DNA from: Coffea arabica
Lineage: Eukaryota; Streptophyta; Magnoliopsida; Gentianales; Rubiaceae
Reading direction: 5' to 3'
DNA length: 64,000 bases
Assembly: GCF_036785885.1 (NCBI RefSeq)
Contig: NC_092310.1
Coordinates: forward strand, 3,906,001 to 3,970,000
Position 1 is the first letter of the stretch, and the number at the start of each line of letters is the position of its first letter. Of the stretch, positions 11,613 to 22,632 are shown one piece after another. The translations under genes were made by a program, and so were the position numbers. Under the pieces are notes generated by a model, which worked only from the letters and a program-made list of their open reading frames with translations, was not told where the DNA came from and searched no databases.

Positions 11613-13823
11613 TAGTGAGGTTGGAGACCTTCCAACACAGCTCCATCGCCGTTATCACTCTCCCGATCCCCACTTCCCTACTCGAATACCAACCTAGACA
11701 GATTTGACTTGTCAATTAATTTTGCTAGTGCAGCTCCTTCTTTACTCTTTACTAACTTAAGATTTCTTATCACCAACGATCCTTTGAGATCTTTCAAGGT
11801 TCCAAGCTCTTCAACACCATGACCCTTCTCTTCTCCTATGTTAAAGAACTCTAATGTTTGAAGGCTAGTCAATCGTCCCAGTTTGATCGGCATTTGGAGT
11901 TCTGCATCACTATGATAATAGTGAAGATGTCTCAAGCTAATCAAATTGCTTGTGCCCTCTGGAAGACCTTCATGAAGTTTTTCACCATTGATCCTCAGTG
12001 TTTGCAAGTTGTAAAGCTTGCAAAGAGATTCTGGCAAAGTTGTAATACCAGAATCTGATATATCAAGAAACCGTAAATGTAACAGGCTGCCAATGGAGTT
12101 TGGCAGCACATTGACATCTGGTCCAGCCAATTTCAGAACATGCAAGTACTCCATCTTTGATAACATGTTATCAGATATGCCATTCTCTAGAAATAATGTG
12201 CGAAGTGAGGTTGGAATTTTCTCTGTGATATTTTTTGCCTTTGCTTCAGATGAGTACAATGCAAGGTAGCTGTACTGATTGCTGCTTTTAGGATTCAAGA
12301 TTGATTTTGCAAAATCATGCACAAGATCATGCATTTTATAATATGTTCTCTCCTCTTCTTCTACTTTTTCCAACAAGGAAGCCTGCAGCAAAATTCTCAA
12401 ATAGTCACTCCCTATTTCCTCCATCACACTTCCATTTTGGTGGCCTGGTTGAAGAAAGCCTTCCGCCATCCAAAGCTCAGTTAATAGATCTTGTTCCAAT
12501 TCAGTATCCTGGGGGAAGATCGAGCAGCATGCAAAACATTTCTTGACTGATACAGGTGACAAATGATCAATACTCACCTTAAGTATTTGCTCGATCTCAC
12601 CTTGATCTCCATCCAAGAGACTCTTCTCCACAATAGACAGCCACTTTTCCTTTCCCTTGTTACGTAACATACCTTCAATTAAACTTGCTGCTAGTGGTAG
12701 ACCATCACCACATCTTCTAAGAATTTTCTCCTTTAATGCTTCCAATTCCTTTGGCACTCCTTCCCCTCTAATTGCCTTTTCTTTCAGAATAGACCAACAC
12801 TCATCGTCTGCTAGCCTTCCCAAGATATATGGACCATCATTCATCTTCATATGCATAGACATTGCATCAGCTACTGGGTCCAGACAAGTAGTAACAAGAC
12901 ACCAGCTTCCTTTGGTTGGATTGAGTCCCTCCAAAGTGGTGAAAAAGTCATTCCACAATCCTTCTTCATGATTCCACACATCATCAAGAACAAGGAGAAA
13001 TCATTTTCTCGCAATTTCTCCTCAAATTTCTTGAACAATAGCATCCCTACCATCCACTTCAACTTTTTTCCTTGTCAATGTTCCAAAACGAATTTGAACA
13101 GCTCCATTAATTCAATTTCTTTAGCCAGGCAAATCCAAATCTTCTTGCCAAAATGCTCATCAATTTGCGGATTATTGTACACTGATTTAGCGAGAGTTGT
13201 TTTTCCCAACCCTCCCATGCCTGTTATAGGAACAACAGAAATAACTTTATCAGAGGGGCTCAACATCATGTCCACTATCTTTGATTCATCGCTGGCTCTT
13301 CCCACAACATTTGGAACAAGAATAGAGTCAGCCTGTCGGTTTGTGGCGGCTCCATCGGCAGCTGGGAGTGCGGCTTCAATTTGGTACTTCACAACCAATC
13401 CCAACTCGTTGGCTTTACCGTTGATCCTGTCTAGGTTGGTGTTGATGTCCCTGATTTTTGAAGCCAATCTCGAACGAAAAACAATCGTACTAAAGCAGGA
13501 GAATGAGAAGAAGAAGCATACCTTCCTCTTCTTGACTTGACCACGATACTTCACCTCCTGACGGAGATTTTCATAATTGACCTCATCCAGCACATATTCT
13601 GCTTTAAAAACCTCTCCCTCAAGCTGCTTGAGCCAATCTTGGACCCCTGGGCTATGCATTTCCCGTCAGCATCAGCCAAGAAACCTTGGATCGTTTCAGC
13701 AGTCGCGCTTATCCTCTCCAACTCCTTTTTGACCCCAAGAATCATACGGATACGATCAACCGCAAGGGAAACAGCAGTCCCCAGCACAAAATTGATAGTT
13801 GTATTAATAGCAGCATCAGCCAT
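11613..13823 (-). pseudogene. NLR pseudogene, 5' half (CC, NB-ARC, first LRRs)
   Basis: The start MADAAINTTINFVLGTAVSL at 13823 is a typical CNL N-terminus, like MADALVGATIR of the intact paralogue. A frameshift near 13650 moves the frame to the 13659-13075 segment, with the CC 'YVLDEVNYE' block and P-loop GMGGLGKTTLA. Near 13080 the frame breaks again. In the restored reading path two TGA codons precede the kinase-2 motif FLLVLDDVW, which spans the start of the 12979-11678 frame. That frame carries WCLVTT (RNBS-B), GLPLAA, CFACCSIFPQD (RNBS-D), KMHDLVHDFA (MHD) and LRRs. It stops at 11678, shortly before the Helitron insertion at 11612. The gene is clearly non-functional: at least two frameshifts, three or more stops and the insertion. 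Confidence 0.9.
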
Positions 13824-14764
13824 TTTTTCTTGCTTCGAATTGGAATTAGGAGCAAAAGTTTTCTGTTCTCAGAGAAGGAAGGAAGGATTGATTCAGCAGC
13901 AAATAGCGTAAACTCTGTGTAGTATAGAAGCAATGATAAATTTTTCTTTGATCCATGGTGGCGGCCCTTAAAAATTTGAAATTAGCAATAAAAAGTTCTC
14001 TTTGTCCGAATCAGACAACAAAAGTATGGCCTAGTAAAGACTAAATCGTAGTAGCAGGCAAGCCTTGTTTTAAATATTTGCCTGGTAAGAAAACCACATA
14101 AAAGTGTTATTAATCAGTTAATTCTTTTTTAATCTCGTCAGTTTAATTTAATAATTTGGTCACATATCATATCATGATCATCATTAGTTGGCATTATTGG
14201 GACAGACAAGTTAAGGGCAAGTTCTTTCCGCTTTGTTTCTTCCTCCATAATATGATTAAGATTTAATTTAATTTGTGAAGGTTAATTTTTTATTATGGCA
14301 AGTTAAGGAGAAGAAAATTTTGATTATTAATCCATTATTCCAAAACTATTTTTACAATTGTTACTTTGTACATGCAGGAACTATTTTACTTCTTAACAAT
14401 GATATTGACTCAAACTTTTCCATACACTAGTGTAAAAACAATGTGGTGCTTACCCAAAAAAAAAAAAAGAGTTATAAATAAATAAAAATCGCTGACGAAT
14501 CAAAGCATTTGAACTTGTTTTGGCCCCTACAGAAATTTCAGCTAAATACTTCTTACCCACCAGATTAGAAATCAATTGTCCACCTGCAGTGAATTTGTAT
14601 TTTTTTTGTGTGTCATAACCAGTAATCATCACGAAAATAGCAAAGCTGAAAATGCTAAAACTTTTAGGGTTCGCTGTTTTTTTTTTCCTCTATCTGTTTG
14701 AGAAGAATGGTTTACTTTTTTTTATTTTCCACTGAAAGTTTCAATCAGGCTCCTCTATTTTGAG
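13824..14764. other. Upstream region of the NLR pseudogene, no gene
   Basis: AT-rich DNA that would contain the former promoter and 5' leader of the minus-strand NLR pseudogene. I see no confident TATA box or other gene. Poly-A and poly-T runs lie at 14455-14470 and around 14680. The last five bases before the gypsy element (14765-14769, CCAAT) are its target duplication. Confidence 0.4.
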
Positions 14765-14769
14765 CCAAT

Positions 14770-16135
14770 TGATAGGGTGTTAATTGTTGGTTATTTTATT
14801 ATTAATTTTCCCTTTATTTTTGTCAAATATTGTTTTAATTAGTAATATTTACTTATATTTGGTATTTGGACTTAATTCCAGGGATTGGAGCAAGAAACTA
14901 CAAAAAAATAGGGACTTGCTCCATAAGTGGAAGACTTCAAGAAGGCTCCATCGACCTGGCCCACAAAGAGAGGAAGAGACGGACTGCATTTGCTTTCTGA
15001 TTTGGAGATTAGAGCTCTACTGGCAATAGGAAACAAGGAGCAATTCGGCAGGACCCCACCTTGTGGACTTGGTTTCTCTCAATTCGGCAGAGTTTCCTTC
15101 TTGGACTTTGACTCTTAATTCGGCAGGGCTCCAATTCTTTTGCTCCTTGACTTCTAATCTGTGGGGACCACTAGATAGCATGAGTCATTGCCCTTTGGCT
15201 TTAAAAAGACAAACGTGCTGAAGGTTTTCGAATCAATAGTTTTAGCTTAGTTTTTAGCATAGTTTAGTTTTATTCTTTCTTAGTTCCTTTGATGGCCTGG
15301 ACCTCAGTAAAATTACTTGGATATTTTCTCATGAGGCGTGGCTAAGTTTCTCATCTAGTCGAGGAACAACGGAGGACTTGGTTCTACTAAATTTGTGAGA
15401 TCAAATTAGTTTTTATTTATTTCCATTATTCACTGGTATTTGTCTATCTTCTGCTTTATGTTCATATGGTTGTTTTATTATTCGATTATCCAGGGCCCGG
15501 ATTCTAGATTAATTCAATAACCTGAAGCCAATTAGGGTAGTTAAATCCGTAATTGTTTAATTATTCTAAACTGGTGGCAACTGGCATGATTGGGTTTGTG
15601 TCAGGAAGATAGACGGGCTAACTTAAAGAGACCCTCGTAGCGTGTTGATTGGTTAGAATTAGGCTCTTCTAATTATTCATGCAATTAGGGAATTGAACTT
15701 CTATGGTCGTACCTAGGGTTGTTTCCTGATTAGAGAAATAGTCAACGGTCGTACCTTGGCTATCGACAAATTGAGGAAGAGTTGGTTGTTTATCGCGTGT
15801 ATGACAACTATAACTAATTTATCAGATAGTAACTGGAATAATCCTTGCATCTGTGATCGAATTAAGTGAACCATCTCCGAAATTGTCTCTTGGCTAGAGT
15901 TCGTCCATTATTATTTTTATTGTGATAATTAGTTATTTGAGTTGTAGTTGTTTTATTTTATTTTATTCCAAGTAATTTAGTTACTCTCATTTTCAAAAAA
16001 CCCCCCATACTTCGGACTCTAAAAGAAATAAATTATCCCCAATCCCTGTGGATTCGACCATGCTTATCACTATCTACAGAAATTATATTTTATTTAAGCA
16101 GGTATTTATTATTGCACAGGTTCGACAACCTGTCA
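14770..16135 (+). repeat. 5' LTR of the gypsy element
   Basis: The LTR starts TGATAGGGTGTTAATTG and ends GGTTCGACAACCTGTCA. The short inverted motif AGGTTCGACAACCT sits at the 3' edge. It contains no ORF of note. Its partner is 20685-22050, of equal length. Confidence 0.93.
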
Positions 16136-16140
16136 ATTTT

Positions 16141-16158
16141 TGGCGCCGTTGCCGGGGA
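16141..16158 (+). other. Primer-binding site, tRNA-Asp type
   Basis: TGGCGCCGTTGCCGGGGA follows the LTR after a short ATTTT spacer. This 18-base run is complementary to the 3' end of plant tRNA-Asp(GTC), including the CCA tail, and is the usual primer site of many Athila/Tat-like gypsy elements (established knowledge; the match is from memory). The next bases are CTGG. Confidence 0.85.
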
Positions 16159-16233
16159 CTGGTGCCAGATTAATTTGTTTCTTTTTTAGTTCATTTTATT
16201 TTATTTATTTTTCTCTTTTTTTTAATATAGTTT

Positions 16234-17289
16234 ATGGCTTCTAACACTCCGTATTTTGGTGATAGACTGGATTTTGTTTCCAGGGAAGGCAATGAGGCTT
16301 CTTTTTTTGCTAAGTTTGCATATTCAGAGGCACTAAACTCTATTAGAGAAAGAATGGCTGCTGCAACCTGTAAAATTTGTTATGCCAGGAATCGTTCAAC
16401 TGGTATGTGCCCCGAATATCAAGATAATCTGAATGTCCCACTCAATAATTATGGAGATTTTTCACCCTGGTCTCAAACGTGGTATAACCCTAATCCAAAC
16501 GGGTATGATCAAGGATGGTGGGATAACTCCTATTATAATTATACAACGGGGCCAATGAATTTTCAGCAGTATAAGTCTCAAGAATCGTCATCTATATCAG
16601 GTATGTCTCTTGAAGAAATAGTTGAATCAATAGCTACTAATACATACCAATTCCAACAGGAGACACAAATGAGGAATGAGATGATGAAGGATGCAATGAG
16701 TAATCTGGCAGATCAACTATGTCTATTGACATCCAGAATAAATCGATTGGCTTCTCAAATGGAAGAATTGCCCTCGAAAACCATTGTTGATCTAGAAGAA
16801 AACGAGAGTGCAATTTGCTTGACTAGTGATGAGGAGATGCAAGAGTGTCAAAATGAGAAATCTACAGATGCAGTTGAAAGAAAAGCCGAAAAGGAAGAAA
16901 TGGAACCCCAACCGCAACCCATTCAAGTGAAAGAATCCAATGAAGAATCATCAAATGTGGTGACACCACCTCCATTCCCTAAAGTGCATTTTCTTAACTC
17001 TTACTCTATGATTTCTGTTAATGAGATTGATTTCGTTATACCGGAAGTTTTTGAGTCTCGTGGCAGAAATAAGTTAAGAGTAGCTATGGTCAAATATCTT
17101 GAACCGTTGAGTGCTCTTGATGGAGGAGTGGATGAAGAATTGAGATCACTGCTTGATTATTGGGCGCCATCAACTAGTCCATGGAAGACCGTAGCTCATG
17201 TGCTCAAGGATTACTCTATTTACGAGGGCTATCAAGACTATATAGAGGATGAAGCACTGAAACGAGCCACAAGATTTTATCCTCCCTGA
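16234..17289 (+). CDS. gag-derived ORF of the non-autonomous gypsy element, 351 aa
   Basis: An intact 351-codon ORF begins about 75 bp after the primer site. Residues about 46-60 carry CKICYARNRSTGMCPEYQD, a relic of the CxxC...H...CP zinc-knuckle block of gypsy gag proteins with the histidine lost. Then come a Tyr/Asn/Trp-rich stretch, SLEEIVESIATNTYQFQQET and LPSKTIVDLEENESAICL, matching the well-known 'ATNT.QFQQET...LPSQTV.NP.E..SAI.L' region of Athila/Tat gag C-termini. The PPPFP motif near residue 245 usually precedes the protease. The final ~100 residues, through LDYWAPSTSPW and ending RATRFYPP, I do not recognise. After the stop comes GCGCTTTTTGGGAGGCAACCC (one base more than shown is shared), a motif I know from the end of pol in these elements. 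This suggests the whole pol gene was deleted between gag and its downstream region. The open frame suggests retained function, perhaps RNA packaging. Confidence 0.75.
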   Translation: MASNTPYFGDRLDFVSREGNEASFFAKFAYSEALNSIRERMAAATCKICYARNRSTGMCPEYQDNLNVPLNNYGDFSPWSQTWYNPNPNGYDQGWWDNSYYNYTTGPMNFQQYKSQESSSISGMSLEEIVESIATNTYQFQQETQMRNEMMKDAMSNLADQLCLLTSRINRLASQMEELPSKTIVDLEENESAICLTSDEEMQECQNEKSTDAVERKAEKEEMEPQPQPIQVKESNEESSNVVTPPPFPKVHFLNSYSMISVNEIDFVIPEVFESRGRNKLRVAMVKYLEPLSALDGGVDEELRSLLDYWAPSTSPWKTVAHVLKDYSIYEGYQDYIEDEALKRATRFYPP

Positions 17290-19390
17290 GCAAACATGAT
17301 AATGTCTAGCCAAAAACGTTAAAGAAAGGCGCTTTTTGGGAGGCAACCCAAATATTGATTTTATTGTTTTTCGTTGTTAAATTCTTTAATTATGTCGTTT
17401 CTTATTTAGATTGTGGTCGGTTTTAATGTTTTCCTCCACTGTGGTCAGGACAGCAATCTTGGCGTGCCCACGCGGTGTTTATAACTCCTGAGGTCAGTGG
17501 ACATTTATCAATTTTGGCGTGCCTACGCCATGTTTGACGACCCAAAAGCTAAGAAAAAAAAATTTATTATTTATTTATTTATTATTATTATTATTTCTAA
17601 AAAAAACAAAAAGGAAGTAAAGTATTTTAGCAATTACAATTTTCGAAATTTGAATTCAAAAAGGAAAAAAAAACTGAAAAAAAAACAAAAATCCACAAAA
17701 ACTATTTTTTCTTTTCTTTTTCTCCTTTCTTTCTCTTTTCTTCTTTCTTCTTTCTTTCTTTTTTTTTTCCTTTTCTTTCTTTCTTCCTTCTGCCCCCGCT
17801 GCTTTCCCTTTTTCCCTTTTTCCTGCGTTTCTTCCTCCATTGCCGCCACCAAACCCAGCTTCCCAGCACGACCACCACCTCGCAGCTCTACCGCGCGCTA
17901 GCCCGCCACCAACCGCCGCTGCTCCGCTTCTCCCACCCGCTACCAGCTCGCGGCCAAGCTCCTCTACTGCGCCTCCAGGCCGTCGCCCTGCTCCGCGAGC
18001 TCCACCGCACACGCCCCTCCCTCTCCATCCACCTCAGCTCCACTTCACCCACAGACCACGGCCGCACTCTTCTCACCTAGCGTCCTACCACCATCGCAAG
18101 CTTCACCCCAGCTTACCGCCACCACCTCCCTCTGCTCTCTCTCCACTTCACACCAGATCACGGCTAATAGCTCCTCCTCGCAGCCCCCAGCTCCTCCACC
18201 ATAGCGACTCCGTGCGCTCCGCCGCTGCTCCACTGCTCCACCACCCATGGCCATCTGCTTGGTGTCTCTGGCATGCAGCAGAGGTACTTGTTTTTCCCAA
18301 TTTATTGGCTAATTTTCTAAGGTAAATTACTTATATTTGGGGTACTATTTCTGGAATAGATCTCTAGAGTGAATTGGACACAGGCTTTGGGTTCTATGTT
18401 GAGCTTTGGTTTTCGGGTCCCTGTTAAATTATTTTACTGAATTCTTGATGCCCTATGACTGTTGATTTAAGTTGCTAAATTATTCGGGCCTCTGCTGAAT
18501 TGTAGTTCGCAGAGTTGTGCATTTATTTGTTCAGTCCAGCAACTATAATACTTAATGCATTGATTGCTGATTCATGGCCGTAGTTACTATCCCAATTCAT
18601 TCATTTGGGACTTCTTTTAGCCCTTGAGATTGATATTTTCTAGACCCTCTGATAGCTATTTTATTTGGAAGTTATCGGGGGTTGACTTTGGGGGTTTGCT
18701 GCTTTTGTTGGGCGTTTGTTGCGATTTTGGGTTGGGCATTTAGTTGCTGTTTCTGTGCACCATTGGTTGCGATTTCTAAGAGGTTCTTGTGGCTGATTTA
18801 ATTTTGCTCTGATTCCATTTTTGTTGTGCACCATTGACTATTGGGCTTTTGTGCTTAAAGTGTTGCTCCTTCTAGATCTCTGAACTGTTGCTGGAGTTAC
18901 CATTTTCTTGGGTCAATTGCTGATTTTGGCAGGTTGAATTGGGGAATTGACTGTTCAATTGGAGGCAGCTGTTACCATTTTGGGACCAATTGTGTCTATT
19001 TTGCTGTGATTTGTGTCTAATTGTGGGTAATTTGCTTGTTAAATTGGGAGGTGCCTATAACGCTGAAATTTGCTTATTGAAGTTAGTTGCCTCTGATTGC
19101 CTTGTTTAGGAGCATTTTATCCTTTTGGTTTCCTTTACTAAGCTATTTGGAGCACTTGTTGCATGATTGGACTGCCTTGATTCTGAATTTGACTACATTT
19201 GGACCACAGGGGCTCATTGATTGCATTTGTTATTAGTGTTGAGGTATTCGTATAACCTGGGGGTGATTGAATTGTGCCTATTGTTCATTGGGTTGGTTTT
19301 AAACAAAAAATTGTTATTACTTTGAAATTCCTATTTCCATTATCTGTTGGCAATTGTAGTCCCTTGTGATTAGAGTGACATCTAGAGATC
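17290..19390 (+). other. Non-coding gypsy interior with a GC-rich, proline-coding block
   Basis: After the gag-like ORF, 17560-17830 is a homopurine/homopyrimidine-biased stretch. At 17830-18290 there is an abrupt GC-rich block in an AT-rich window. It has an open plus-strand frame (17840-18325) made mostly of Pro, Ser, Ala, His and Arg, which I regard as compositional. A splice-donor-like AGAGGTACTTG at about 18280 is followed by a long T-rich, intron-like stretch. The block could be a captured host 5' exon plus intron, or a normal part of the element's 3' region. No domain is recognised. Confidence 0.5.
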
Positions 19391-19738
19391 ATGGTAAGGC
19401 CAAGATCCGCTTCTAGGTTTAGGACACCTAGACACTCGCAGCCTCCTCCTACCCCAGGGGCTGACGAATGGCACCGGCTCCAGATGCGAGTTGAGCGACT
19501 AGCGACTCGGATGACCCACATTGACGTCAACCTACATCACATGCGCAGAATTTGGCAGCATTTATGCCCCATGCAGGCCTTGATCCTCAATTTCCACCTG
19601 AACCGCCCCTGTTTTGATGACTTCAGGGAAGTACCGTTGCCCCTCTCTTTTATTCTATTTTTACATTATCACATTGAGGGCAATGTGTGGCTTAGGTGTG
19701 GGGGGGTCAGTTTGGGTGCTAGTATTTTTAGTTTTTAG
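19391..19738 (+). CDS. Small ORF in the gypsy 3' region
   Basis: A 115-codon frame starts MVRPRSASRFRTPRHSQPPP and continues ADEWHRLQMRVERLATRMTHI, an amphipathic stretch that could form a short coiled coil. Small ORFs of this style (MVR-, Arg/Pro-rich start, then ADEW and a heptad-like helix) occur between pol and the 3' LTR in Athila/Tat-like elements. Its end runs into the ATTGAGGGCAATGTG...GTGTGGGGGGG motif at 19675-19706, so the last third is probably not meaningful protein. Function unknown. Confidence 0.35.
   Translation: MVRPRSASRFRTPRHSQPPPTPGADEWHRLQMRVERLATRMTHIDVNLHHMRRIWQHLCPMQALILNFHLNRPCFDDFREVPLPLSFILFLHYHIEGNVWLRCGGVSLGASIFSF
19675..19706 (+). other. Internal polypurine-like motif (GTGTGGGGGGG)
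   Basis: The motif TTAGGTGTGGGGGGG follows ATTGAGGGCAATGTG. A near copy stands directly before the 3' LTR (20655-20684: TGAGGGCAAGCATG then AGGTGTGGGGGGAAT). Such duplicated tracts are known in Athila/Tat-like elements; the internal one could act as a second plus-strand primer. Confidence 0.55.
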
Positions 19739-20669
19739 GTTCTAGAGGTTTTTCCTTTGTTTTAGTTTGATATTTATCTCCTTTTTCGTTTATTTTATTT
19801 TCTTTTCTTTTTCTAGTGGTCAGTCTTCATATGAATACCAAGTTTGATGCTGGATTGTTGTCTCTAATTCTGCTATTGCCAAATTTATTAATAAAAAGGT
19901 ATCAAGTTTTTAGTGGCTGAGTTCAGGAACATCTCTTTGGTGAATATCAATAATTGCTCAACTTTTTCAATTTTTGGTTAATTTTTCTAGGCATAGGGAA
20001 TGATTGTTGGCATTTTTCATATGAATTGGTCCAGTTATTAATTTTAGTTCTCCATGTCTGGAAATTTGAGGCTGGCTGCTGTTATTCTTGTGTTGCTTTT
20101 TGTTATTGTGATATATGGTTGTAAATAAGAGTTGACTGTACTCCGCTAGTGGTTACTACTGAGTAACCGGGGATCTTCACCTAAAGTGTCGATTTTCGCG
20201 TCAAAAGGTAGTAGTTCCTATGAATGCGTGGTCCTGTAGGGATTGGAGCTGAGTAACTGGGCTCCTCCATCTGTCAAATGTTGGAGTTCGCGTCAAAAGG
20301 CTCTAAGGGTTATAGACTGAGTCTTTTGTTACTCAAAAAAAAAAAAAGGAAAAAGTAAAGTAAAGATTGTGTTAGTATGTGAATAAGTCAGCTTGCCGGT
20401 TTATGATCTTAATGTCGAGATTTTAGTTAATAGTTGGACCATTTGTTGATAAATGTGAGCAACCATTCCTTTTTCTTAGATTAGTTTATTTTAAATTGGA
20501 GGAGTTGGTAGTTTAGAGGCTAACCGGGGTGATTTTTCTTGGATGTTGACCTATGATGCTTGATATTTATTTTTCTTGGGCATCTTGGCAATACGGTAGT
20601 TGGAGCAACAGCCATTGTCAAATTTTGGTGTTCAATTGCTGTTCCCATGCTTGAGGGCAAGCATGATTC

Positions 20670-20684
20670 AGGTGTGGGGGGAAT
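20670..20684 (+). other. Polypurine tract of the gypsy element
   Basis: AGGTGTGGGGGGAAT directly abuts the TG of the 3' LTR at 20685, the expected place of the plus-strand primer. Confidence 0.8.
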
Positions 20685-22050
20685 TGATAGGGTGTTAATT
20701 GTTGATTATTTTATTATTAATTTCCCCTTTATCTTTGCCAAATATTGTTTTAATTAGTAATATTTACTTATATTTGGTATTTGGACTTAATTCCAGGGAT
20801 TGGAGCAAGAAACTACAAAAAAGTAGGGACTTGCTCCATAAGTGGAAGATTTCAAGAAGGCTCCATCGACCTAGCCCACAAAGAGAGAAAGAGACGGACT
20901 GCATTTGCTTTCTGATTAGGAGATTAGAGCTCTACTGGCAATAGGAAACAAGGAGCAATTCGGCAGGACCCCACCTTGTGGACTTGGTTTCTCTCAATTC
21001 GGCAGAGTTTCCTTCTTGGACTTTGACTCTTAATTCGGCAGGGCTCCAATTCTTTTGCTCCTTGACTTCTAATCCGTGGGGACCACTAGATAGCATGAGT
21101 CATTGCCCTTTGGCTTTAAAAAAGACAAACGTGCTGAAGGTTTTCGAATCAATAGTTTTAGCTTAGTTTTTAGCATAGTTTAGTTTTATTCTTTCTTAGT
21201 TCCTTTGATGGCCTGGACCTCAGTAAAATTACTTGGATATTTTCTCATGAGGCGTGGTTAAGTTTCTCATCTAGTCGAGGAACAACGGAGGACTTGGTTC
21301 TACTAAATTTGTGAGATCGAATTAGTTTTTATTTATTTCCATTATTCACTGGTATTTGTCTATCTTCTGCTTTATGTTCATATGGTTGTTTTATTATTCG
21401 ATTATCCAGGGCCCGGATTCTAGATTAATTCAATAACCTGAAGCCAATTAGGGTAGTTAAATCCGTAATTGTTTAATTATTCTAAACTGGTGGCAACTGG
21501 CATGATTGGGTTTGTGTCAGGGAGATAGACGGGCTAACTTAAAGAGACCCTCGTAGCGTGTTGATTGGTTAGAATTAGGCTCTTCTAATTATTCATGCAA
21601 TTAGGGAATTGAACTTCTATGGTCGTACCTAGGGTTGTTTCCTGATTAGAGAAATAGTCAACGGTCATACCTTGACTATCGACAAATTGAGGAAGAGTTG
21701 GTTGTTTATCGCATGTATGACAACTATAACTAATTTATCAGATAGTAACTGGAATAATCCTTGCATCTGTGATCGAATTATGTGAACCATCTCCGAAGTT
21801 GTCTCTTGGCTAGAGTTCGTCCATTATTATTTTTATTGTGATAATTAGTTATTTGAGTTGTAGTTGTTTTATTTTATTTTATTCCAAGTAATTTAGTTAC
21901 TCTCATTTTCAAAAACCCCCCATACTTCGGACTCTAAAAGAAATAAATTATCCCCAGTCTCTGTGGATTCGACCCTGCTTATCACTATCTACAGAAATTA
22001 TATTTTATTTAAGCAGGTATTTATTATTGCACAGGTTCGACAACCTGTCA
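20685..22050 (+). repeat. 3' LTR of the gypsy element
   Basis: Direct copy of 14770-16135, same length, with scattered substitutions. For example GTTGGTTATT in the left copy reads GTTGATTATT here, and single-base indels cancel out. It is followed by the target duplication CCAAT at 22051-22055. Confidence 0.93.
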
Positions 22051-22055
22051 CCAAT

Positions 22056-22632
22056 GAATGTGGCTGCCTTTGGTAATCTAATGCCAATAAAATGGAGTGT
22101 TTTTTTGGAAGGAATACAAATCAAACATGGAGTCATTTTTTAGAACTTTGGTTTCAACCTTCCCCGGGAAAATTTTACATAGAGTGATTAACATAGTTTT
22201 CTGAAAAAGAACTTTATTTTAATTTCAATCAATTAACTTATTCTTTGACTCCTTGCTCATGAGGGGTAGGAAAATCCAGTGTCAGTAGAACCGCTCTAAT
22301 TTTTATCATTATTATTTTTTTAACTTCTCTTTGGATAATGGGCTGATCATGACACTATTGAAATCAATCAGCTTCTTATTCTTTTTTTTTGTTCATAACT
22401 GGGCTTATTTCGATGGATTTGTAAGGCGTCACACTCTTGGATGGGGACTGAGGGACCAATTGATCACAAGTTTTGAAATGTTTAATTTATTGAATTAATT
22501 TGTTACATACCGATATCATATACACTTTTATCATTAGATATATGATGCATAATCTAAATTTAAATGTGAAATTCAAATTTTACATATATGTCATGTATCT
22601 AATGTGATAGTGTATACACTGTAAGTACAGTA
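22056..22632. other. Spacer between gypsy and Mutator-like elements
   Basis: AT-rich sequence without a gene. It contains TAATGTGATAGTGTATACACTGT near 22590 (20 bases or fewer are shared), which recurs as GTGATAGTGTATACACTGTC near 29276, so a short dispersed repeat is present. Confidence 0.35.

Larger units (their letters stand above)
14770..22050 (+). mobile_element. Complete non-autonomous Ty3/gypsy LTR element (Athila/Tat-like features)
   Basis: Two direct 1366-bp LTRs (14770-16135 and 20685-22050) with TG...CA ends flank a 4549-bp interior. The insertion is bounded by a perfect 5-bp target duplication, CCAAT (14765-14769 and 22051-22055). The primer site six bases after the left LTR matches the 3' end of tRNA-Asp. 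A purine tract (AGGTGTGGGGGGAAT) precedes the right LTR. Only one sizeable gag-derived ORF is present; no protease, reverse transcriptase, RNase H or integrase is visible, so it must move with enzymes from a partner. I count roughly 20-25 substitutions between the LTRs by eye (under 2%), so the insertion is fairly young. Confidence 0.93.

Noticed and set aside
17497-18325. Long open frames on both strands (Pro/Ser-rich plus strand; Lys/Arg/Glu-rich minus strand).
   Set aside because: They follow the homopurine/pyrimidine and C-rich composition of the gypsy interior; no domain, and open frames in opposite strands at the same place.
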